From the NCBI GenBank assembly GCA_044507695.1, contig JBIQJD010000004.1, forward strand, positions 1 through 64,000: a stretch of 64,000 nucleotides of DNA, in the 5' to 3' direction. Every line of letters starts with the position of its first letter. Position 1 is the stretch's first letter. Origin of the DNA: JBIQJD01 sp044507695 (GTDB taxonomy: Bacteria; Bacteroidota; Ignavibacteria; Ignavibacteriales; Ignavibacteriaceae). Shown in pieces: positions 46,782-54,590 of the stretch. The notes below the pieces were generated by a model. The model did no database searches. It saw only the letters and a program-made list of their open reading frames with translations, and was not told the origin of the DNA. Made by a program: the position numbers and the translations under genes.

Positions 46782-47849
46782 ATGATCCTAACATTACTTC
46801 TTCTCGCGCTGTTTGTTACTGTAAATGCCCAAACATCTTTAAAGGAGATAAACTCCCGTTATTATTTGAACGGAAATTCTGGCATTACATTAACGCAAAG
46901 TGAAATTAAAATTTCTGAAAACGGAATTGAGAAATTCAGTTCATCAATAAGCGGATATAAAAATTATCTTGCTGCTCCGCAGGGAAAATATTTTTTAATC
47001 TCAAATCAGGCTTATGATGAAACACAGCCGCAGTATGAAATTAGTTTATTCTTTTTTAACCTCAATTCTGAAATTGTAAACGAATTAAAACTGAATGCAT
47101 CAAGCGATCTTCCTCATCCTTTATTTAAAGTAAATGATGCCGGAAAAATTTTTGCGTTTGATCCTCTTTCGTTTAAACTGATAATTTATGATGTCGGTAA
47201 AAAGCAGGAAATTCAGCTTGAAAAAGATGTTCCGTTTGAAATGGAACGTTCTTCATTTATTGAAGTTAATGAGAACGAAGTTTATGTGCTTACATCAATA
47301 AGACCATTGATGCTTGAGGAATCAGATGCAAATACAAATCTTTATAAAATTAATCTGAATAATAATTTAATTGAAAAAACTCTGATTGATTTCTCACTTC
47401 CAAATTTACTGTTCATTTACGATGATGATATTTTTATCTCCGGGGTAAAATTCAATAACTCTGCAGTAGAGGGAAAAACTATTAAACTTAATAACCAGCT
47501 TCAAACCGTAAATTCAAATTCTTTTTCATTTAATAAGATGATTAGATCGGGGAATGATTTTATCGGGCTGAGCAATAATTCTGTTATTAAAATGGATAAT
47601 AATTTATCAGTTAAAGCTGAATACGGTTTTGATAATTCAAGATTGATAGATCTTGCTGCTGATAAGAATCTTATTAAAATTTTGCTAAAAGAAGATGATA
47701 CAGATTATATAGCCGCTTTAGATGATAAACTTCAGCTTATCAGCAAGCAGCCAATTCAGATTAACGATATAACCGATAATGCTTCAATATTATTCAGCGA
47801 TAACAAGATGATAATTCATACTAAAGATAGAACCTATCTGGCGGAATAA
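46782..47849 (+). CDS. Exported protein of unknown function, propeller-like
   Basis: 355 residues. A signal peptide ends LFVTVNAQ (residue 17). The mature chain is beta-rich with loosely repeated strands (GISGYKNY-type turns, NDAGKIFAFDPLSFKLIIYD, NENEVYVLTSIRP, DDDIFISGVKFNN, DKNLIKILLKEDDTDYIAAL), which suggests a seven-bladed propeller without a recognised signature. It ends 57 bp before the propeller histidine kinase on the same strand and may supply a periplasmic partner for it (inference from position). It is divergent from the GHL10 gene. I do not recognise the family. Confidence 0.6.
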   Translation: MILTLLLLALFVTVNAQTSLKEINSRYYLNGNSGITLTQSEIKISENGIEKFSSSISGYKNYLAAPQGKYFLISNQAYDETQPQYEISLFFFNLNSEIVNELKLNASSDLPHPLFKVNDAGKIFAFDPLSFKLIIYDVGKKQEIQLEKDVPFEMERSSFIEVNENEVYVLTSIRPLMLEESDANTNLYKINLNNNLIEKTLIDFSLPNLLFIYDDDIFISGVKFNNSAVEGKTIKLNNQLQTVNSNSFSFNKMIRSGNDFIGLSNNSVIKMDNNLSVKAEYGFDNSRLIDLAADKNLIKILLKEDDTDYIAALDDKLQLISKQPIQINDITDNASILFSDNKMIIHTKDRTYLAE

Positions 47850-47906
47850 GTTACACTGCGCTCCTAAGTTTCAGAAAATTAATTTATCAGATTAAATAAA
47901 CTTTCT

Positions 47907-50900
47907 ATGAATCTGATCCAGCTTCAATTGCAGCAAAAAATTATTATAATGATGCTGCATTTTTCAATATTGATTTTTGCGCAGGATAAACAAATCCCTG
48001 TAGATCATATCTCAAATGCCGATGGCCTTTCTCAAAATACAATTCATTCAATACTTCAGGATAGAAGAGGATTTATCTGGTTTGCTACCGAAGATGGTTT
48101 GAATATGTATGACGGCAACAAGTTTACAGTATTTAAAAATAATCCTGATGGATTAACAGGAAGTAGTTCAATATCTGATAATTTTATCTGGACGATGTGT
48201 GAAGATAAAAATGGTAATTTATGGATTGGTACAAATGACGGCGGGCTCTCAAAATTTATCAGAGAGAAAGGAATATTTGTAAATTTTAAGAATAATCCTG
48301 CGGATAGTACAAGCATAAGTTTTAATAATGTAAGATCAGTATTTGAAGACAGAAACGGAACACTCTGGATTGGCACAGAAACCGGCGGGCTAGATAGGTT
48401 TGATAGAGCAAAAAATATTTTTATTCATCACAAACATGATCCGGATAATGAATTTAGTTTAAGCAACAATGTTGTGCTTGCTGTTTATGAAGATAATGAT
48501 GGTGATTTATGGATAGGAAGTGACGGCGGACTTGATCTTTTTGATAGAGAGAATAACAGGTTTATTAATCATTCATCAAAAAATGGTTTAAGCAGTGATG
48601 TTGTACTTTCTATTAAACAGGATAAAGAAGGCTATTTGTGGATTGGTACTTTATTTGGTTTAACAAGATATGATAAGAAGCAGAAAAAATTTTCAAAGTA
48701 TATTAATGTTGATTATCCCGGCGCTAACAGAATCAATTCAATTCTTGAAGACAGCGAAGGAGTTTTATGGATAGGAACAGGCGGCGGACTTTTTCAGCTT
48801 GAAAGATCAAACGGAAAATTTCAACGAATAACTCACTCAAATTCTTCACTGCTTAACAACAAAAATATTATCTCAATTTATGAAGACCGTTCCGGATTAA
48901 TCTGGATTGGTACTGCCGAAGATGGTGCTGCAAAATATGATAGAGAACGGATGAAGTTTGTTCACTTCAAACATGATCCTTACACTAACAGCTTAAGCCA
49001 TAATACTGTTAGAGCAATTTACCAGGAAGATAACGGCATAGTTTGGATAGGAACTCTCGGCGGCGGATTGAATAAATTGAATCTGCCAAAAAATAGATTC
49101 ACTCATTATATAAATGACCAAACAAATCCTTTCAGCTTAAGTGATAATTCTGTATCAGCAATTTATAAAGACAGTGAAGGATTTCTTTGGGTTGGAACAT
49201 GGAACGGCGGTCTTAACAGAAGCAGATTCCCGATTAACTCTTTAAAGAATGATGAACTGAGTTTTACAAGATTCAGAGATGGAGTTTCTTCTTATCTTAG
49301 TCCAAGCAGCTATATTGTTCAGGCAATATTTGAAGATTCCCGGCAGAATCTCTGGATTGGATCCGGAGCGGGATTAAATTTATTTGATAAAAAGAATAAC
49401 AGGTTCATCAGTTTTAGAAATGATCCTTCAAATCCAAACAGCATTAGCAGCAACTTAATTCAATCATGCATTCTTGAAGATAACCAGGGGAATTTATGGA
49501 TCGGCACATGGGGTGGATTGAATAAATTATCCGCATCTGAAATACAAAAAATATTTAATTCAACTGCTTCAGTAAAATTTGAAAGATTTATCTTCACTCC
49601 TGAAAATAAATTCAGTATAAGTGATAATCGTGTTATTTCTGCATTACAGGATGCAAGAGGCAATCTCTGGTTTGGTACATACGGCGGAGGTTTAAATAAA
49701 TTAAGTTCCGGAATAATGGATTCAGGCAGTGTTAAGTTTAAGAGATTTACTACTAAAGATGGTTTGCCCAGCAATATAATTTACAGTATTCAATCAGATA
49801 ATAACGGGATGATCTGGCTTTCAACAGATAACGGATTGGCAATGTTTGATCCTGAAAGAGAAATTTTCCGCAACTTTAATGAGAGCGATGGATTGCAGGG
49901 AAATCAGTTTTACTGGGGTGCGGGATTTAAAGGAATTGATAATACTCTTTTCTTCGGCGGTACAAATGGTTTTAATGTTTTTCATCCTGAAGAGCTAAGA
50001 ATAAATGATCTCGTTCCTGAAATCGTAATTACTGATTTTACAATCTTCAACAAACCGGTTGAAGTTGATGCTGAAAATTCTCCGCTTACAAAGGTAATTT
50101 CAGAAACTGAACGAATAGAACTGCCGTACAGCCAGAATGTTTTTTCATTTGAATTTGCTTCACTTGATTTTACCTCACCGGAAAAAAATCAGTATGCATA
50201 TATGATGGAAGGATTTGATGAAGACTGGATTTATTCCGGTAACCGCCGTTTTGTTACATATACAAATTTAAATCCCGGCAAATATATTTTCAGAGTGAAA
50301 GGATCGAACAGTGATGGAATATGGAATGAAAAAGGCGCTGCAATAACAATTGAAATTCTTCCTCCGTTATGGCAGACCTGGTGGTTTATTACTTTATCAA
50401 TTTTGTTTATCGGCGGAATAATAACATTTGCAATTGTTTACCGCGTTAGATATCTGCTTAACATAGAAAGATTCCGTGCAAGGCTTGCCGCTGATCTGCA
50501 TGATAATATCGGCTCAAGCTTAACCGAAATTTCAATTTGGAGTGAGATTATCAGCAAGAAGATTAAGAATCCAGATAAAGATGTTGAAAAAAGTCTGCAG
50601 ATGATAAGCAACAATTCACGCAACCTTATTGATAACATGAGCGATATTGTATGGCTTGTAAACCCTAAACGTGATTCACTTTATGATTTGATACTTCGTC
50701 TGCGTGATACATATTCGGAACTTTCATCATACACAAGCATATCATTTAAATCAGAAAATATTAAATCACTTGAAAAAGTTTCTTTATCAATTGAGCACAG
50801 GCAGCATTTGTATCTTATATTTAAAGAAGCAATAAACAACAGCATAACACACAGCGGCTGTACAGAAATAACTCTTGATGCTTTTGTTAAAGGAAAAAAA

Positions 50901-51071
50901 CTCGAAATGATTTTGTCTGATAACGGAAAAGGTTTTTCCCCGGAAAATTTAACCAATGGCAATGGTTTGGAAAATATTAAAAGCCGTGCTAAACTTATAG
51001 GCGGAATAGTTCATATAAATTCTGAGCCGGGTAAAGGAACTGTTATAAAATTTGAAGGCAATATTTTGTAA
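47907..51071 (+). CDS. Two-component sensor histidine kinase with double propeller and Y_Y_Y domain
   Basis: 1054 residues. A signal-like N-terminus is followed by 14 propeller repeats with LWIGT-type motifs (LWIGTNDGGL, LWVGTWNGGL, LWFGTYGGGL), enough for two seven-bladed propellers (residues 30-700). A Y_Y_Y domain (GFDEDWIYSGNRRFVTYTNL) and one membrane helix (about 815-838) follow. The cytoplasmic kinase is of HisKA_3/NarL type, with His865 in AADLHDNIGSSLTEIS, the EAINNSITHSG N-box and GNGLENIKSRA. There is no receiver or AraC part, so it signals to the separate response regulator encoded 20 bp downstream. The layout recalls the periplasmic part of hybrid two-component glycan sensors of Bacteroidetes; the ligand is unknown. 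Confidence 0.95.
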   Translation: MNLIQLQLQQKIIIMMLHFSILIFAQDKQIPVDHISNADGLSQNTIHSILQDRRGFIWFATEDGLNMYDGNKFTVFKNNPDGLTGSSSISDNFIWTMCEDKNGNLWIGTNDGGLSKFIREKGIFVNFKNNPADSTSISFNNVRSVFEDRNGTLWIGTETGGLDRFDRAKNIFIHHKHDPDNEFSLSNNVVLAVYEDNDGDLWIGSDGGLDLFDRENNRFINHSSKNGLSSDVVLSIKQDKEGYLWIGTLFGLTRYDKKQKKFSKYINVDYPGANRINSILEDSEGVLWIGTGGGLFQLERSNGKFQRITHSNSSLLNNKNIISIYEDRSGLIWIGTAEDGAAKYDRERMKFVHFKHDPYTNSLSHNTVRAIYQEDNGIVWIGTLGGGLNKLNLPKNRFTHYINDQTNPFSLSDNSVSAIYKDSEGFLWVGTWNGGLNRSRFPINSLKNDELSFTRFRDGVSSYLSPSSYIVQAIFEDSRQNLWIGSGAGLNLFDKKNNRFISFRNDPSNPNSISSNLIQSCILEDNQGNLWIGTWGGLNKLSASEIQKIFNSTASVKFERFIFTPENKFSISDNRVISALQDARGNLWFGTYGGGLNKLSSGIMDSGSVKFKRFTTKDGLPSNIIYSIQSDNNGMIWLSTDNGLAMFDPEREIFRNFNESDGLQGNQFYWGAGFKGIDNTLFFGGTNGFNVFHPEELRINDLVPEIVITDFTIFNKPVEVDAENSPLTKVISETERIELPYSQNVFSFEFASLDFTSPEKNQYAYMMEGFDEDWIYSGNRRFVTYTNLNPGKYIFRVKGSNSDGIWNEKGAAITIEILPPLWQTWWFITLSILFIGGIITFAIVYRVRYLLNIERFRARLAADLHDNIGSSLTEISIWSEIISKKIKNPDKDVEKSLQMISNNSRNLIDNMSDIVWLVNPKRDSLYDLILRLRDTYSELSSYTSISFKSENIKSLEKVSLSIEHRQHLYLIFKEAINNSITHSGCTEITLDAFVKGKKLEMILSDNGKGFSPENLTNGNGLENIKSRAKLIGGIVHINSEPGKGTVIKFEGNIL

Positions 51072-51091
51072 TTGTTAAATACGATTTATAA

Positions 51092-51730
51092 ATGATAAAT
51101 GTAATTATAGTTGAAGATAATGATGCAATTCGTGAAGGATTGAAATTATTAATTAATGGAACTGAAGGATATAACTGTCCCGCTGCATATCCTGATGTTG
51201 AAAAGATGCTGAAGGAAATTCAGAAATTAAATCCTGATGTTCTGCTGATGGATATTGGGCTTCCGGGCATGAGCGGAATTGAAGGAATAAAAAAAGTAAA
51301 ACTGCTTTTGCCGGAACTTACAATTCTCGTACTTACTGTTTATGATGAAAATGATTTAATCTTCGATGCAATTTGTGCCGGAGCGTGCGGATATCTGGTT
51401 AAAAAAACTCCGCCGTCAAAATTGCTCGAAGCAATTCAGGATGCATATGAAGGCGGATCACCTATGAGTTCACACATTGCACGTAAAGTAATTGATTTCT
51501 TTCAGCAGAAAAAGCAGCCTGTTCCGGAAAAATCATCATACATGCTTACTCCGCGCGAGAAAGAAATTTTAAAAGGATTAGTTGAAGGAAAAAGTTTTAA
51601 ATCAATTGCTGATGCATTATTCATCAGTATTGAAACAGTGCGGTTTCATTTCAGAAATATCTACAAAAAACTCCACGTACACTCACAATCAGAAGCAGTT
51701 GCCAAAGCACTAAAAGAAGGAATTATTTGA
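51092..51730 (+). CDS. NarL/LuxR-family response regulator (first of a pair)
   Basis: 212 residues. The receiver domain has the acidic pair Glu8-Asp9, phospho-acceptor Asp54 in LLMDIGLPGMSG, the TVYDEND switch and Lys in YLVKKTPPSK. The C-terminal LuxR-type helix-turn-helix reads LTPREKEILKGLVEG with recognition helix SIETVRFHFRNIYKKLHV. It starts 20 bp after the kinase stop and is almost surely its partner in one transcript. A second, very similar regulator follows at 51977 with the same recognition helix, so both may bind the same sites. Targets are unknown; the operon downstream is a candidate. Confidence 0.95.
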   Translation: MINVIIVEDNDAIREGLKLLINGTEGYNCPAAYPDVEKMLKEIQKLNPDVLLMDIGLPGMSGIEGIKKVKLLLPELTILVLTVYDENDLIFDAICAGACGYLVKKTPPSKLLEAIQDAYEGGSPMSSHIARKVIDFFQQKKQPVPEKSSYMLTPREKEILKGLVEGKSFKSIADALFISIETVRFHFRNIYKKLHVHSQSEAVAKALKEGII

Positions 51731-51849
51731 ATTGGCAGATTAACAAATTTGCAGATACGAATTGAAATATTGGATTTAGTAATTCTCCGGAATCTGTTTT
51801 TGGTATTTGGGATTTAGGTTTGTCATTTGATTATTCAAAATATCCTCTG

Positions 51850-51910
51850 TTTGGGTAGATTTATTTCATCAGGCTATTAAAATCTCTCCGTTTATGTAGT
51901 AGAATGATTC
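51850..51910. promoter_or_regulatory. Candidate regulator-site words before the second response regulator
   Basis: TTTGGGTAGA (51850-51859) and GTAGTAGAATGATTC (51896-51910) lie in the 246-bp gap before 51977. The same words are joined as TTTGGGTAGTAGAATGA at 52685-52701 downstream. The repetition around two regulators of one specificity suggests binding sites, but this is pattern only. Confidence 0.3.
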
Positions 51911-51976
51911 ACTCATTAATTATACTTTTCATTCCAAATCTCTTGTGTTAAAAATTATTGATATTGCAGAAAAGAA

Positions 51977-52624
51977 ATGATTAAAGTTGTTGTAGTTGAG
52001 GATAACAAGAATATCCGAGAGGGACTAAAAATTCTGATTGACGGAACAGAAAATTATACCTGTGCAGCCGCTTTCCCTGATTGTGAAAGTATGATTGCAT
52101 CAATCAATAGATACAATCCTGATGTTTTATTGATGGATATAGGACTTCCGGGAATGAACGGTATTGATGGGATAAAACAGGTGAAATCAATTCTTCCAGA
52201 GCTAGCTATACTTGTATTAACAGTATACGAAGAAAACGAACTTGTATTTGATGCACTTTGTGCGGGAGCCTGCGGTTACCTCGTTAAAAAAACTCCGCCA
52301 TCAAAATTGCTTGAAGCAATAAATGAGGCATACCAGGGCGGTGCACCAATGAGTTCTCATATTGCAAGAAAGGTAATTGATTTCTTTCATGAGAAAAAAC
52401 AATCCGGCAAAGAAAAAGCTAACTATGAACTTACTTCAAGAGAAAAAGAAATACTTGGATTTTTAGTTGAGGGATACAGTTCAAAAGCAATTGCAGATGC
52501 TTCGTCAATCAGTATTGAAACTGTTAGATTTCACTTCAGAAATATTTATAAAAAGCTGCATGTTCACTCACAAACAGAAGCGGTTGTAAAAGCAATAAAA
52601 GAAGGATTGTACGATAAAAACTGA
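51977..52624 (+). CDS. NarL/LuxR-family response regulator (second of a pair)
   Basis: 215 residues, with strong similarity to the preceding regulator over its full length (roughly 70% by eye). Asp54 lies in LLMDIGLPGMNG, and the YLVKKTPPSKLLEAI and PMSSHIARKVIDFF blocks are shared. The recognition helix SIETVRFHFRNIYKKLHV is identical in the two, while surface positions of the receiver differ (for example ESMIASINRYN against EKMLKEIQKLN). It is a tandem duplicate with its own 246-bp upstream region and a hairpin terminator after it. It may answer to the same kinase or to another one at the same operators. Confidence 0.94.
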   Translation: MIKVVVVEDNKNIREGLKILIDGTENYTCAAAFPDCESMIASINRYNPDVLLMDIGLPGMNGIDGIKQVKSILPELAILVLTVYEENELVFDALCAGACGYLVKKTPPSKLLEAINEAYQGGAPMSSHIARKVIDFFHEKKQSGKEKANYELTSREKEILGFLVEGYSSKAIADASSISIETVRFHFRNIYKKLHVHSQTEAVVKAIKEGLYDKN

Positions 52625-52626
52625 AC

Positions 52627-52648
52627 CTATCTATTAAGGTAGTTTTTG
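52627..52648 (+). terminator. Short hairpin terminator after second response regulator
   Basis: The CTATCT/AGGTAG stem (one G-T pair) with an ATTA loop is followed by five Ts, three bases after the stop. Confidence 0.5.
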
Positions 52649-52684
52649 TCAAAAAATCCTTTAAGAACAGAAAAAAAACCCTAA

Positions 52685-52701
52685 TTTGGGTAGTAGAATG
52701 A
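52685..52701. promoter_or_regulatory. TTTGGGTAGTAGAATGA element before the glycan-type operon
   Basis: It sits about 205 bp before the ATG at 52905, in the 280-bp gap that should hold the operon promoter. It repeats the words found at 51850-51910, and a third relative, GTAATAGAATG, overlaps the start at 52905. It is a candidate binding site for the neighbouring NarL-type regulators (inference). Confidence 0.3.
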
Positions 52702-52904
52702 GGCAGGTTAAATGAATAGGTTATTCAAGATTATTTAAAGATGGTATGATTTTTTGACGGATTTATACAAAAAATCTGAAGCATCGGTTGTGAGCATTTT
52801 AGCGTTGATTTTGATAGTACAATAAATATTTTTGAGATAGAGTTACGGTTTAAAATTGTGTAGTTAGAAGTTAAACAAATTCATAAATCAGCCTATGTAA
52901 TAGA

Positions 52905-54551
52905 ATGTTACAACGTTTAATTTTAATTTTAGTATTATTCTCCTGTGCAGGCCGGGCTGATGATTTTGATGATGAAATTCTTGCCCGGGTTGGTGAGAAA
53001 ACAATTACGCTTTCCGAATTTTCCTCCCGCTATTTTGATTATCTTCTTAACTCCGGAGTTAAAGATAATATTGTAACACGCAGAGCAATTCTTAATAATA
53101 TGATTAATGAAATCCTGCTTTATTATTATGACGATAACACCAAAATATTTAACACGGCCGCTTACCAGAATGAACTGGAATGGAATAAAAAACAGGCTGT
53201 AATTTCTTTCCTTAAAGACCGTGAAGTTTATGCAAAAATAAATGTGAATGATCAGGAAACACGTGAAGCATTTATGAAGGTAAATGAACGAATTGCAGCA
53301 AGACATTTGTTTGCTGAAACTGAAGAGGAAGCAGATAATTTATACATCAGGCTGCTTTCGGGCAGCACTTTTGATGAACTTGCAAGCGAAGTTTTTACTG
53401 ATGAGATCTTAAAAAACAACGGCGGTTATCTCGGCTATTTTACATGGGGAGATATGGATCCTGCTTTTGAAGAAGCAGCCTATCAGTTAAAAGTTGGAGA
53501 AATTTCAAAACCGGTTAAAACTAAATACGGCTACAGCATAATTAAAGTAGAAGATAGAGTAAAACATCCGCTGTTAACGGAATATGAATATCAGCAGAAA
53601 AAAAGGCATCTTAAAAGAGTTTTAAAAATAAGGAAAAAAATTCCTGCTGAAAGAGAGTATCTTTCAAAAATCTTTAATAAAGAAAAAGCAGTTCTTTATG
53701 ATGATGAAATAGAAAAAATCTTTTCTGAACTGATTACTTCAACCGCAGAAAATCCAGGTAGTTTTTCCACATCCGTTTGTGCCGAATATGATAACAAAAA
53801 ATATTTATCTGGTGATATTCTGAATAGAATAAACAAACTGCCCGTTTATCATCGTGCAAAAATTCAAAGTATTTCTGCCTTAAAATCCGCAATACAGGGA
53901 TTGGTAATTCAGGATCTTCTGTTAAAAGAAGCAGAAGAAAAAGAGTATGATTCTGATTCCGAAGTAATTGAAACAATTGCAAAGCTTAATAATAATTCCT
54001 TCATAAAATATAAACGAGCTGAAATAAGCGAGGCTAAAAATTTTAATGAATCAGAATTTTTAGATTATTACAAAAAGAATATTGATTACTATTCCCACGA
54101 AGCTCTATTAAATGTTGAACAGCTTTTAACTCCATATAAATTTTTTGCTGATACATTAAAACAAATGCTTACTGCCGGATTACAGTTTGATGAAGTTGTT
54201 CAGAGATTTCCTAAAGATTGTAAAATATCTGAATCAGGATTTCTTCCCAAATCAAGGTTTGGTGATTTCAAAGATACACTCTGGAGTTTACAGACCGGTG
54301 AAGTTACAGGACCATTTGATTTAAATGGTGTCTTTGCTTTTTATAAGATAAAAGGAAAGAAGGACAGGCATCCAAAAGATTTTAGTGAAGTAAAAGAAAA
54401 TGTGCTGAGAGCATTAAGAGTTGAAAAACAGCAAAGCATAATGAAGGAATATATTGATAAAATTTATGCACGTGTTAATGTTGAAGTTGATACAGAAATG
54501 TTAGGAAACGTTAAATCAATTACAGGTGATACTGCACTGCAGATTAATTAG
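52905..54551 (+). CDS. PpiC/SurA-like peptidyl-prolyl isomerase, exported
   Basis: 548 residues. The N-terminus has a hydrophobic signal with a possible LFSC lipobox (Cys14); cleavage after GRA is the alternative. A SurA-N-like helical part (about 25-100) with ILARVGEKTITLSEFSSRYF precedes a PpiC parvulin domain (about 125-215: ARHLFAETEEEADNLYIRLL, NGGYLGYFTWGDMDPAFEEA, YGYSIIKVEDR). A second, degenerate parvulin-like domain lies at about 400-500 (SGFLPKSRFGDF, GEVTGPFDLNGVFAFYKIKG). It probably acts as a periplasmic chaperone for outer-membrane proteins. It starts the operon and is 39 bp from the TonB-receptor gene, a natural client. The ATG has no clear Shine-Dalgarno site. Confidence 0.88.
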   Translation: MLQRLILILVLFSCAGRADDFDDEILARVGEKTITLSEFSSRYFDYLLNSGVKDNIVTRRAILNNMINEILLYYYDDNTKIFNTAAYQNELEWNKKQAVISFLKDREVYAKINVNDQETREAFMKVNERIAARHLFAETEEEADNLYIRLLSGSTFDELASEVFTDEILKNNGGYLGYFTWGDMDPAFEEAAYQLKVGEISKPVKTKYGYSIIKVEDRVKHPLLTEYEYQQKKRHLKRVLKIRKKIPAEREYLSKIFNKEKAVLYDDEIEKIFSELITSTAENPGSFSTSVCAEYDNKKYLSGDILNRINKLPVYHRAKIQSISALKSAIQGLVIQDLLLKEAEEKEYDSDSEVIETIAKLNNNSFIKYKRAEISEAKNFNESEFLDYYKKNIDYYSHEALLNVEQLLTPYKFFADTLKQMLTAGLQFDEVVQRFPKDCKISESGFLPKSRFGDFKDTLWSLQTGEVTGPFDLNGVFAFYKIKGKKDRHPKDFSEVKENVLRALRVEKQQSIMKEYIDKIYARVNVEVDTEMLGNVKSITGDTALQIN

Positions 54552-54590
54552 CAGTGCCTGCAAAATGCTAAAGAAATTACAGGAGATGTT

